A stretch of 64,000 bases of DNA, from positions 1 through 64,000 of the forward strand of contig JAGVSM010002642.1 in NCBI GenBank assembly GCA_022494885.1, in the 5' to 3' direction. The notes below the pieces were generated by a model, which saw only the letters and a list, made by a program, of their open reading frames with translations, did no database searches and was not told the DNA's origin. The stretch is from Micrasema longulum (taxonomy: Eukaryota; Arthropoda; Insecta; Trichoptera; Brachycentridae). This document shows positions 1 to 10,400 of the stretch, one piece after another; position 1 is the stretch's first letter, and each line of letters begins with the position of its first letter. The translations under genes were made by a program, and so were the position numbers.

Positions 1-1785
1 GATAACTTTACCCCACTCGATTTAATTTTGAATAATCTATACCAGTCTGACATAGATACTTTTAGCTTTAACCCCCCAAGGTAATATAGAGTTATGTTTT
101 TGGTTTTGCATGAAAAAAACAGAGGTTTTTTTTAGGCTTGAAAGGACCAAGTTTAAAAAAAATATATTTTTCAAAAATATTTACAAAATAGTCTTAAATT
201 AAAGTCCTGCTGAGTTGCATACAAATATATATATAAATTACTCAATCTACGTGCAGGGATTAAACGGTTAACTTATCCTTTCAAATATTTTTTTGTTTTA
301 TCTTTCGACAGTATTATAGCATACAGACTCATTTGACATTTCGCCAAGATATTCAACCCTCTACTAAAATACTTATTGTTTGACATTCCGCCATTGAACA
401 TTAATCCTACCTAAAATGATAATTTACTATCCTAGCTCGATATTTAATGTTGCTACTGATTTTAATATCCACATCAGCTCGACTATTGGACGAAGTAACG
501 AACAAATTTCTGAGCAGATTGTTTTTGACTCTTGGTCAAAATTTGCCGTGCCATTTGTTCCAAATGCCCATTTTTTCCACCGTTTCATTTGTTTTTAATA
601 CTTCCCATCATACAACAATACAGTATTTTCACAAATCGGGAATAATATTTGAAATATATTAAATATTTACAGCAGATTTTAATGAAATAACTTATTATCA
701 ATGTATCAGTGGCGATTTTGCAGGTCAGGCGAGAAAGGCGCCACATCACTAAAAAAACATACTCCACATGTTCACAATGTGGCGCGTTGAATATAAACCT
801 TTAATATAAAAATACATTAACGTAAAAACAGCCCTATTCCCTTGTCTACAATGCAGTTTTTTGCAACGCACGTACAATCCACATGACATTTTGAGTCAAT
901 TAATTTAGTCCCACTCCTTCAGACAACACATGTTGCAAGCAAAAAATATCTTTATTTGAATGTAAATAAGGTTGAATATGGAGTACATTAATATCGGTTA
1001 GGCGGAAAGTAAACGAGCCTCAAACATTAAAAGAAAACATACTCATAGACTGTTAGTCACCCTAGTTATACGGCAAGATTGTCTATTATTCAAATACGGG
1101 GCATAGTTAAAATAATAGCCACAAAAAAAACAGGACGTCCTGTTAAATTTAAAATACCTTAAACTTCAGTCTCTTTTTCAATTCAAAATGGCGGCGAATG
1201 TGGGCATTGACATCTGAGCAAATATTTATCAAAGCTGATGTGGAAAGTTAAAGTATTGAAGTGTTTTTGAGTGCCCAATTCTTATTATTTTTGCTTGTTA
1301 AATGTCTGTTATGAATGTTATGTTAAATGTATCTATCTGTCTCCCTTGCACTCACTTTATACACCATTCGTCCGACAGGGATAACAGGTAAGGACAGAAG
1401 ATGTCTTATCAGAGTATACCTACATTTTCTCTTTGCTTCTCCTTTCAAAGCTTCCGGAGCAATGACGTACAGCTAAACAGACACAATACTACTGCGAATT
1501 CAATGACGTTTTTATTTGTGGGTGCCTTCCCTGTCTTCATTATAAGACCAACTTTCGTCATGATCATACGCGACGCTACGCAGTAAATAAGATTGTATGT
1601 ATATTAGTCACAATTTCCAGTAAATTTCAATAAATTTAAAGCACACTGACATCCAATGTCGTAACTTTGGTATCGAGTTGCACAGAAATATGAATTTTTG
1701 TTATTCTTTGTCGATCCATTGTGACGTCCACGTACATCGGTTCTTGACTACTCAGTAAAGGGCAAATGTTTTCGTATTGTTAAAT
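1..1785. other. No gene seen; AT-rich intergenic or upstream-intron sequence
   Basis: I find no coding exon, RNA gene or clear mobile element end here. The short open frames at 416-767 and 1401-1586 have no recognisable content. A small inverted repeat (GGCGCCACAT near 738 against ATGTGGCGCG near 778) may be a decayed miniature element. Since CAPS N-terminal exons must lie upstream of 7318, this stretch could be CAPS intron. Confidence 0.5.
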
Positions 1786-2285
1786 CTCCCTCTCCAAGCC
1801 CAGGTCTTTAAGTAGTTCTATTACAAAGGGTCGAGGGCTCTATAATCCTCAGATTAACCAAGTGGTCCTCCGAGAATGCTGCTTCTTTCCGTGATATAAA
1901 GCATCAAATTCACATAGAATCTGCACTGCTCTAGATCTAGAATCTTCAGAAAGGTTCATTCTTGCAAAGTGTTTATTCAATCTGCAGTGCCCTCTTAGGG
2001 CTCAAGTGATAACCCTTAATTGGTGTCGGCTAAGTTTTATAAGGTCAAAAGCAAACCTTTGCAAGTACTTACCCTTTTAGTAGTTTCTTTTGCATGGTGC
2101 TAACCAGTCCCCTTTGCCAGATCATTGTGCTCCGCTTTGAGCACACTTTACACAAATTAAATTTGGACAACTCGCAGTAGGGCTCTGGACCTATTGGGGC
2201 TGTCTCAGTTCTGAGCCTCGCCGATTCACCAGCTGCGATATAACGAGATGTTTTTTTCTGAAGATATTTTTCTAAAACCATTTGC
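1786..2285. repeat. Dispersed repeat U1, copy 1
   Basis: The stretch is recognisably the same as 18902-19022 plus about 20025-20345: shared strings include TCTGCACTGC, AAAGGTTCATTC/CCT, AATCTGCAGTGCCCT, TTGCATGGTGCT/CCATGGTGCTGGCCAG and GGGCTCTGG(A/G)CCTATTGGGG. No open frame of note is conserved, so it is non-coding: a SINE tail, LINE 3' end or non-autonomous element. Orientation is arbitrary. Confidence 0.6.
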
Positions 2286-2404
2286 GTTATGTTTAGGGTT
2301 GATAAGTGAATTTTTCATTTTATTCCTGCTCCAAACATAAAGGTTGCGTTATATTCGGACTAATACGGTATTTGAAATGTGAACTAAGAAAAAAAGCGTA
2401 TGCA

Positions 2405-2620
2405 TTAAAACTCCGTTCATCCGAATTCCAGTTATCCAGATTACCAAATATCCGTTAATAATCGTTATCAGGAAATAAAAAATTAAGAAGTTTTTAATTC
2501 TAATTTGATTGACTCTGTTGGACATGTTTAAGTAAGTTTTTAATGTGATTCTAATTTGCCATTCAAAAGCAATAAAATCTGTCACTCATTAATCCGCATA
2601 AGAAATAGGAGTTTTGACTG
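2405..2620. mobile_element. Pogo/Tigger-like miniature element, copy 1
   Basis: The left end TTAAAACTCCGTTCATCCGA and the right end CGCATAAG...GGAGTTTTGACTG fit the CAGT(A/C)AAACTCCGTTTATCCG type of TIR used by pogo-like elements. The interior (ACATGTTTAAGTAAGTTTTT, AATGTGATTCTAATT, CAAAAGCAATAAAATCTG) is shared with 5460-5640 and with the right part of 20580-21622. No transposase remains. Confidence 0.6.
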
Positions 2621-3092
2621 TTTCTGTTTTTCACAGAAGTGTTTCAATTTCTATCGTGATAAGGCAATGGAATACTTTAAATCCGAGATGCAGCTTACAA
2701 AGAAATAACGTGTCTGTTTATCATACGTCAGTGCTTCGAAATAGGTTAATTACTATTTGATTGTAGTTTTGTACATATTAGAAGAATGTTTATTTATTTA
2801 GGTCTTTTTTAATGCATAATATCATCATCATCATTATCTACGCTCATTGGTGCATAGGGCACGGAATCTGTAATCAAATTGCGTCAAATCTCGATCATTT
2901 AAAATGTGAAGGTGAGATGATCAGTCTCGTGCTTCAGACCCAGACCGAGGATGATACAATATTACAATCGCCGTTAAAATCTATACTATACTCGACCCTG
3001 CCGGCAAACAAACCCGCGACCACAAGCCTAGTACGCCAACGCTCTAACAGGTAGTTTTGTACACCCGGGGAGCTATTCTGAATCTTCTCGCA
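2621..3092. other. No gene seen between repeats
   Basis: A low-complexity ATCATC run starts near 2819, followed by an open frame (2812-3054) with no recognisable motif. It does not resemble a CAPS N-terminal exon and has no family I can name. Confidence 0.4.
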
Positions 3093-3423
3093 GTTTACAT
3101 AAATCGTGTCATATTAGGGGCGTAAGCCAATGCAATGACCGTTTTCGCAGGAATTAAAAATTACAAAATATTAAAGTAATTTTTTTTTCTAGACAGTATT
3201 TTATAGACCCTTTTTAATTTAAAAGTGTAAAAAAAACCTGATATTACCCTGTTAAAATGTCACATCTCTCCTATTCTCACTTCCCCCCGAAGTGATTCAT
3301 CAGGAAGATTTCTGAGTTAGAATGGTGTGCACTTTTAGGAGTCTGCTATTCCATTTTGGATCTACTAAAAATCGCAGTCTACTATTTTATGGATGACAGA
3401 AATCATCCTTCACAGGATTAATT
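3093..3423. repeat. Dispersed repeat U2, copy 1
   Basis: It is nearly the same sequence as 5856-6172, beginning TTTACATAAATCGTGTCATA and ending near CAGGATTAATT, with only scattered substitutions and small indels. A more decayed third copy lies at 63218-63370 (GGCCGTTTTTGCGGGAAT, CGACAGTATTAAGTAGA). It is non-coding and its class is unknown. Confidence 0.75.
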
Positions 3424-3434
3424 CATAGGCTTTA

Positions 3435-3570
3435 ACCACGTTAGCCTATCTTACAAGGTTCTCGACATCTCCCACATCCACAGCGTCAGCTCATGCCAGA
3501 ACTACGGAACGCCTAACTTGACTTAAGAAGTTGCCTGGGATCTCATGACATGGAATAATGATGATGATGG
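3435..3570 (+). mobile_element. Decayed LINE fragment (RT C-terminal end)
   Basis: The strings CCACGTTAGCCTATCTTACA, GGTTCTCGACAT and CTAACTTGACTTAAGAAGTT parallel the LINE at 39930-40100, which encodes [14 protein letters not shown]...[13 protein letters not shown]. The copy is too decayed for an open frame. Confidence 0.5.
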
Positions 3571-3790
3571 TAGCCATTGAGTCCCAAAGACTCGATTTTC
3601 TGCTTCTATTTAACACAAATAGTTTAATTTTTCATTCGTCCCGACACAATATAAATCAAACAGCCAATAACGAATCAATCAATCACTATTTCACAATACC
3701 AAAGTTTCAACAAACTGTTTTATTGGACTAGGTCAGCACTATCACAGCATTTTTAAATTGACATGACATGAAAAGTAAATGTTTAGCACA

Positions 3791-4757
3791 GTAGCTCAAT
3801 CACAAATAACTACCGAAGTGCTAATAAGCGACGTGATAACAATTTCTCACCATGGTTGTTCATCGTATTCGCGATCACAATGGAACATCCGTGAACATCT
3901 AATATTAAATGTCAAAATATTTACGTTTCGCGACGTATAATCCTGCTGCGCAATCACATATTTGAATTTCACCGGTGTAAATATGGAAAATATTCCCAAA
4001 CTGCTATTTTTATTTATTTATTTATTATTTATTACGCTATTTATTGCATTTAGCCGGAGCGGCGGTTGGCAAGTCAAATGTCAAGAAAAGCAGTTGCCAT
4101 AGTAATTGTAATTTATTTTTCACTTTTTTTATTAGATACTCCTTACTCCATATTTTGCAAATGCAGTATATATTATTATTTTTTCATAGTAAACGTCGAT
4201 TTTTCGTCAGTGAACTGTATTTTTTTCCGAGGAAAACAATAAACGAACCGACACGAGCGTTGACTTAGAGATTACACACGCGTTGACTTATGACGTTCGT
4301 TCACTTAAACGTGTTCATTATTTAAACTTATTGCAACAGAGATGTAAAATATTATTGAGAAGGGAATATGGAAGTCTAGACATTTACAGGACTTATGACC
4401 TGTCATTGGCTGGTTTAAGTGGCCAGTTTACATACTGTGTAACATTCACCATCCACATTTCCTCAACTCTTTCATCTGTTGACTCTTGTGAAGTAAAGGA
4501 GCTGAAACCTTTATCATGTGGGTGAGATTCATCCGGCTGAACCTAATCACCTACTAGGCAACGCTTGAAAACAATTTTCCAATTTTTATACGTCTTCTTT
4601 TACCAGGTAGTTGATTCAACAATGTTTGAGTATGTCCAAATGGGAGGAAATCCAGCCAGTCTGCAAGCATTGTTGAATGTTCATTATGGTTCATTGTGAT
4701 CGCTCAAATGCTTAGCATGTTTTTAAGCACGTCGATAGTTATTTGCGATTGAGCTAC
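3791..4757. mobile_element. TIR DNA element (non-autonomous), split by a nested insertion
   Basis: The left end GTAGCTCAATCACAAATAAC and the right end GTTATTTGCGATTGAGCTAC are near-perfect inverted repeats; pairing continues inward (CTACCGAAGTGCT against AGCACGTCGATAG). The same element lies in opposite orientation at 17784-18325, sharing CGCGACGTATAATCCTGCTG (as complement), TTGACTTAGAGATTACACAC and GTTGGCAAGTCAAATGTCAA. About 377 bases at 4312-4688 have no counterpart in the other copy and belong to the foldback family. No transposase is seen. Confidence 0.8.
4312..4688. mobile_element. Foldback/tandem family 'FB', copy nested in the 3.8-kb TIR element
   Basis: It contains the FB module: TTGCAACAGAGATG, GACTTATGACCTGTCATTGG, CTGGTTTAAGTGGCCAG, TGTAACATTCACCATC, AGGAGCTGAAACCTTTATCA, CTAGGCAACGCTTGAAAACA and TTTGAGTATGTCCAAAT. 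The flanks share TGTTCATTAT at 4312-4321 and 4679-4688, a plausible 10-bp target duplication. This is a single forward arm, not a full foldback. Confidence 0.7.
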
Positions 4758-4791
4758 AAAAACGAAAAATATTTGTTAGCTACGACAGTAA

Positions 4792-4943
4792 AGCCCTTTT
4801 CACACATGCCACGCCAATCCACCCGGCCCGGTAATTTTACCGAGTACACCCTACAAAAGGTGACTCATTTGGATGCGTTTGTAGGATGTACTCGGTAAAA
4901 TTACTAGGCCGGGTGGATTGGCGTGGCATGTTTGAAAAGAGCC
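4792..4943. mobile_element. Hairpin miniature inverted-repeat element (about 152 bp)
   Basis: Arms at 4792-4858 and 4878-4943 are inverted copies: GCCACGCCAATCCACCCGGC pairs with GCCGGGTGGATTGGCGTGGC, and ACCGAGTACA pairs with TGTACTCGGT. The loop is only about 20 bases. The outer ends, GCCCTTTTCACACATGCC against GGCATGTTTGAAAAGAGC, are slightly diverged. The whole element is a near-perfect hairpin. It sits about 35 bases from the end of the 3.8-kb TIR element. Confidence 0.85.
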
Positions 4944-5459
4944 TAAAGATTATATTTTCGAGAACGTAATATGGATTTTGTTTGTTATTGTTAGGGAAAA
5001 TCCTACACCATTTGGAGATGACAGAAGAAATGACCTGATTTGTTGTTCAGTTTTTAGATTTGTATATTCTGGAGCATTAGACTAAAAAATTGCATAGCTG
5101 TTTCTAATAGTTTGATAAACGTTTTTTTATGCATGGGCATGGCTTAATACATAAAATTGACATTTTCTAGAAATACTGTGACATTACATACATTAACATA
5201 TATCGCTTCAATACTTTTACAAGTTTATTTTACTCACATTGTAAAAGATATTATCTTACACACTTTAATTTTATTGAAATTTTTATTAATTTGTACATTT
5301 TTTACAGCAATATATATACATAGTAAGTTGATTATATGAATTGTAACTAAGGTAACTGTTTTTCCAAAGGGGTCGATTTTATAATAAAAATTAAAATAAC
5401 TACAGTTTGTTTTTACCTTTTAATATTTATTTAATTATCAACTGGTTTTGGAGCTACTA

Positions 5460-5640
5460 CAGTCAAACTCCGTTGATCCGGCCTCCAATCATCCGGATTG
5501 CCAAATATCCAGATCGTTACTAGAAAACAAAAAATAAAGGAGAAGTTTTTAATTTTAATTTAATTGAGCAATTAACTATGCTGGACATGTTTAAGTAAAT
5601 TTTTAATGTGATTCCAATGCTGGCCTGGTCAAATACACAA
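5460..5640. mobile_element. Pogo/Tigger-like miniature element, copy 2 (right end lost)
   Basis: It starts TA|CAGTCAAACTCCGTTGATCC, then shows a second ATCATCCGGATTGCCAAATA and the family interior CTGGACATGTTTAAGTAAAT, also seen at about 2520 and 21520. No matching right terminus is found before the sequence diverges near 5640. Confidence 0.6.
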
Positions 5641-5855
5641 TTAGATTATTTTTCGTGTTTAAAAAAAAACTAATGTTTCATTGTTTATCACTTTCCAAAG
5701 TCAAAAACATTCCAACTGTTGTGTAGATTTGATTATTCTCTCTTTTCACAAAGGTACTATTATCTCAGTTTCACTTTTCTATGGCTGGCAGCTTTCTACA
5801 TAGCTAAGTTCATTTGTTCTATTTAAATTTAAACGGGCACACACAAAGTTTAAAA

Positions 5856-6172
5856 TTTACATAAATCGTGTCATATTAGGGGCGTAAGCCAATGCAATGA
5901 CCGTTTTCCCAGGAATTAAAAAGTAATTTTTTTTTTCTAGACAGTATTTTATAGATCCTTTTAAAAGTGTAAAAACACGTGATTTTACCCTGTTAAAATG
6001 TCACATCTCTCCTATTCTCACTTACCCCCGAAGTAAATCATCAGGAAGATTTCTGAGTAAGAATGGTGAGCACTTTTAGGAGTCTGCTATTCCATTTTGG
6101 ATCTACTAAAAATCGCAGTCCACTTAAAATTATTTTCATGGATGAAAGAAATCATCCTTCATAGGATTAATT
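5856..6172. repeat. Dispersed repeat U2, copy 2
   Basis: It is a direct copy of 3093-3423 lying about 2.76 kb downstream, with a small deletion in the AT-rich part (near 5921) and scattered substitutions. Both copies stand downstream of a pogo-like end, which may mean an older segmental duplication of the pair. Confidence 0.75.
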
Positions 6173-6780
6173 GCATTTAAAAAAAGGTTTCACTGTACGT
6201 ACATGTTCCCTAATCAAGGTATAATTTGGAAATTAATATAAACCTATTTTTAAATTTTAAGCACTCAAAAAAAGCGGAGGTGACGTAAGAAACGAAATTG
6301 ATGTCTATATTTGTGTTTACTACATGTTGAATAAGATTTAAAACTTGGATAACCAAGAAGCGTGACTAATCTAAATTAACAGGGGTAACTTGATTGAACT
6401 GACTGCGTTGAGCTGACTGATGTTCTTTTATAAATCTTGTTATTTTGTTCTTGATATCTCCATGACGGAGATGAAGTTCATGTCCTTCAGAAGATTACAC
6501 TGGACAAATTATCCGATTTATTGGGTCAACATCCTGTGGGTTTTAAGTTGGTTTTGCAGAATATTTTTTTTGTGTTAAACAAAAAAAGCTGAGTTGCTTT
6601 CTTTGGTCGTCGTTCTAGATTCCTGGTAAAATCATATACAGGTCATAGCACTTAAAAGAAGAGCATATAAAATAATATCAATTCGTTTAAATGACTACTT
6701 TAGAGTAAGCAATATTTCATTTCCACGACGGGTGTTCCACAGGGCTCGAGTTTATTTCTTCATTTAATTTAATTTTCTCA
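6173..6780. other. Mostly unrecognised; short repeat shared with 17.1 kb
   Basis: No gene is seen. About 6585-6640 (GAGTTGCTTTCTTTGGTCG, then CTGGTAAAAT) also occurs at about 17103-17150, so that piece is a dispersed repeat of unknown class. Confidence 0.4.
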
Positions 6781-6784
6781 GTGT

Positions 6785-7135
6785 CATATTGAAACAGAGA
6801 ATTGAATATAGAAGCGTTTACAGAGCTTTTGAATTGTCAATGGCTAATTTACGTGATCACTTTTCACACTGTAAAACATTCACCATTCTGCCTATGCTTA
6901 AGCAACAATATGTTTTAAAATTTTTATGAAGCAAAAGATAAAAAAGTTAATAGATGAAAAAATTTAAGAAGTTTTTTTGCATCACAACAGGCCAGAACCC
7001 TCTGAGCGTGAGACAAGCGTCTCAGCCAGGGGGCCGCTAAATGTTACACAATGTGTAAAGTGATCCCTTAAACGTGCCAATGACAGGTCATAAGCCGTGC
7101 ATATTTCTAAACTTCCATATCTTCTTTCCAAATGT
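6785..7135. mobile_element. FB family, decayed foldback copy
   Basis: The forward arm at 6785-6900 (GAATATAGAAGCGTTTACAG, TTGTCAATGGCTAATTTACG, CATTCACCATTCTGCCTATG) and the reverse arm at 7038-7130 (GTTACACAATGTGTAAAGTG, CCAATGACAGGTCATAAGCC) are inverted copies of the same module. They lie just upstream of Cadps exon a. Confidence 0.65.
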
Positions 7136-7317
7136 GATTTTCATCGAGTTTCATGATTCAAAATTGTGATACTTCAACATAAACATATACGAAAAATGTA
7201 CTTTACTTCGATTAAGTTTGTATGACCAATACTGTATTTTTTTTTTGTGTTATAATGGATCATTTGTCGGTTTTTTTGTCTGTGTTTCCCATGTGATAAT
7301 GCACGGTTTGGCTCCAG

Positions 7318-7475
7318 GGATCCCTGGTGACGATGACTCCAAGAGACCATCGCGCCTTCAGCAGCAAAGCCTCAACGCCGAGTGCATCCTATCCAAGGAG
7401 CAGCTCTACGATATGTTCCAACAGATCCTAGGCATCAAGAAGTTTGAACACCAATTACTTTTCAATGCTTTACTG
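7318..7475 (+). CDS. Cadps: Cadps exon a (before C2; [12 protein letters not shown] region)
   Basis: The acceptor AG is at 7316-7317 and the donor GTAAGA follows 7475. The exon enters with two bases of a split codon and leaves in phase 0. It reads [20 protein letters not shown], then a hydrophilic/helical segment with [20 protein letters not shown], a hallmark of the conserved block N-terminal to the C2 domain. It is the first CAPS exon I can find; the codon it completes (NGG, probably Gly or Arg) comes from an exon upstream of the window. Its acceptor has a T-rich tract, ATGGATCATTTGTCGG followed by poly-T, about 50 bases upstream. The open frame that continues 5' of the acceptor is intronic. 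Confidence 0.95.
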
Positions 7476-10400
7476 GTAAGATTACATATTTAAAAAAAAA
7501 TAAAATCATTTTTGCTGGAACGTAGGGGTACCCAAAAGAAACCGAATTAATCTTGTGGTAGGCGGAGTTTTTGTAGTACCGGGTTTTACTGGTAGGGTCG
7601 TGAAAAGCTACCTTTTCCTAGTCATCATGTCAAGTTTAGTTGCTGGTGAAGGTTCGACTTGCCTGGTGTGATTTTTTTGTGACAATTGTTTTGTGTGCTC
7701 GTAAAATTCAATATTAATTTGGTTCCTTTTGGGTACTCTCTCAAATGCACACACTTTGCTGGTTTTACATGGGTCAGAAAATTATATATGATCCTGTGCA
7801 AGATTTCACCAAATAAATACTGCGTTGTGTAATTCACAAATGGGGGGAAACCTACAGTCAAATATTTGAACCAAGATCTTTGCGTGCATCCCACGCCTTG
7901 TAATACTGTTAACTGTCAACATCAACTGTCAATGCGTATTTGTTGTTGCTTGAGTCACTTAATTTACCCTCGGTCTGATTTGTTTTACTGCACTTTTTCA
8001 CTTTCTGGAAATATTGATTTTCAATAAGGTTCACGATCCGTGTTATTTTATAAATCTTTAATATACTGTTGGTTGTCCGTTATCTGTCATGGCACAAATT
8101 GGCGAAAATATCCACACACTGCTTCAGCGCAGTTTTCAATCCCACCCCCCGTCCAGAGTCTAAATTGGCCACCAGTCTAAATGCGTCAAACTGAAATAAA
8201 CGACTTTAAAGATTTTAAATTTTTGACCACAGATCAATATACTTACTTATTACAATTATACTGTAAAATGTATTAAATGACAGCAATATTTTTTTTACAT
8301 AAAAAAACAAACCATCACGCCGTTTCCCCGCGGGGTAGGCAGAGAGGATAGAACGCCATATCACTCTGTCTTTGCCTACAGACCTCGTTTCCTTTACATT
8401 CATACATCTTCTCATGCACGCACGCCGATTATTCCTACTCTTGACATAACCATATTTGATGGACTTCATCGTGCCATGTCTTTCTCAGTATTCCTTATTA
8501 AATAAATATGTTTAATTGTTAATTTCGACAAAATAAATACGTTATGACTAGATAAATATGTTAGAATTCCATTATGCACTCGTATGCGGTTTTCACGAAC
8601 TTTTTTTCTATGGCAGTTTGACATTCCGAATTCTATAAAATGTCATACTCAAAACACTATTTTTTTACAATGACAGTAAAGAAAATCATCCAAGATTTAA
8701 CACAAGAATTATTCTACAAGAATCTGCACAAGATCTTGTGAAATAACTTTTAACCATAAAATAATTAATACTTAATGTACAACAAAATATGCCTCTTCTG
8801 TTTGGTCTCCACGATATGTCACACATAAAGAAAAGTTCGAGAAAATTCAATGGACATTTCTTAGACATCTTAACTGGAGATGCAGGTATACCGATCTCAA
8901 TTATATGTCTTCCTGCAAAAAGCACCACTCGCTTACTTTAGAAGATCGCCGTCTACTGTTGGACATGGGGGTGCTTCATGACATACTTAGTGGACGCCTT
9001 GATAGTCCGGCTCTTTTGTCGGAGTTATCATTAAATGTCCCCGGCTACCGCACCCATCACACGTCGAGCTCTCTATTTCATGTGCCAGCAGTTCGTACGA
9101 ACTATGCCCCGAACTCTCCACTTATACGTTTTGCTAGTGAATATAATTTAAACTTTCCCCTTATTGATCCATTTGATTGTAAAAAAATAATATTTAAAAT
9201 GCGCGTCTTAAAACATACTTTTTGTCTTATACTTAGTTTCAATAATATAGTCTTGTTTTATCTTATTTTATTTTATTATATTATATTTTATTTCTAATTC
9301 TATATATTTATATTTTCGACACTTGACACTTGTGCAATATTTACACACATGTCCACCCTCATTCCAATATAATACCCACTCACTCACCCTCTCACTCACT
9401 TACGCTCACACAAACACACTAATATGTATTGTACGTGTATTTATTTATTTATTCACACTCTTTATCAAAATACAATTCCATATTCACTTTGCCCAGCTAA
9501 CAAGGGTACATACCCCGTTCCAAGCTAGGCAATTACATTTTAATATATTATAATACTTAACAAAATAATATAGAGCACAGACAAACAAATTATAAACTTA
9601 TTCGGATACACATTTTGATTCATATACATACAGAAATACACATATATACACACATGTATATATAAATATACACATATATACACATGTACATACACACACA
9701 CGTACATACACCCATGCGCATACCCATACATACATTCATAAAAACATAGACAATTATTTATGCGAAACTTCATGGTTGTCATCTATAAATATATTCATTT
9801 ATTATTTCATGTATTTCTGTGGATATCTGTCATTGGTTTTATTCTCTGTATATTTTATTTGTTATATTTTTGTTACATGTATTACTGTTGATATCCCCAA
9901 TAAATAAAAAAATAAAAAATCAAATGATAGAATTTATTAATTATGCAGAGTAAAATTTTGGGTTTGATTGTTTGACTTAAAATTTAGAATTTCTAAACAA
10001 AACAGATAAGTTTTCTATAAATGCGAAGATATTAATGATTACTTTTGGAATATTTGTAGCTGGATTCAGCGGACGAGCAAGCAGCAGCCATCAGAAGAGA
10101 ACTTGATGGAAGGATGCAGAGGGTTAACGAAATGGAGAAGGTAAAAAACCAGATTGATATAACTGTTTTAATCAATTGCTTTAGTTCATAGAGAAATAAT
10201 AAGTGAACCACGTGAAAACACGGGATCGGGGCACAACGCGTGATTATTATAATCACGTGTTTACACGGCTCCGGGATACAAAGCACAAAAAAAGGAGTGA
10301 GGCCCTGTATATGGGCGAACATTGCAATGCGCAATGTGGCTCTCCATAAAGGCTAATGTTGGTAAAACTATCATACAAAAATGACTTATTTAATGATTTC

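Noticed and set aside
2812..3054. Candidate CAPS N-terminal exon or separate gene
   Set aside because: No resemblance to CAPS, begins in an ATC microsatellite, and lacks a convincing splice context.
10205..10275. Possible hairpin with CACGTG motifs
   Set aside because: Mostly a short direct repeat (CACGTGAAAACACGG/CACGTGTTTACACGG) with weak palindromy; not enough to call an element.
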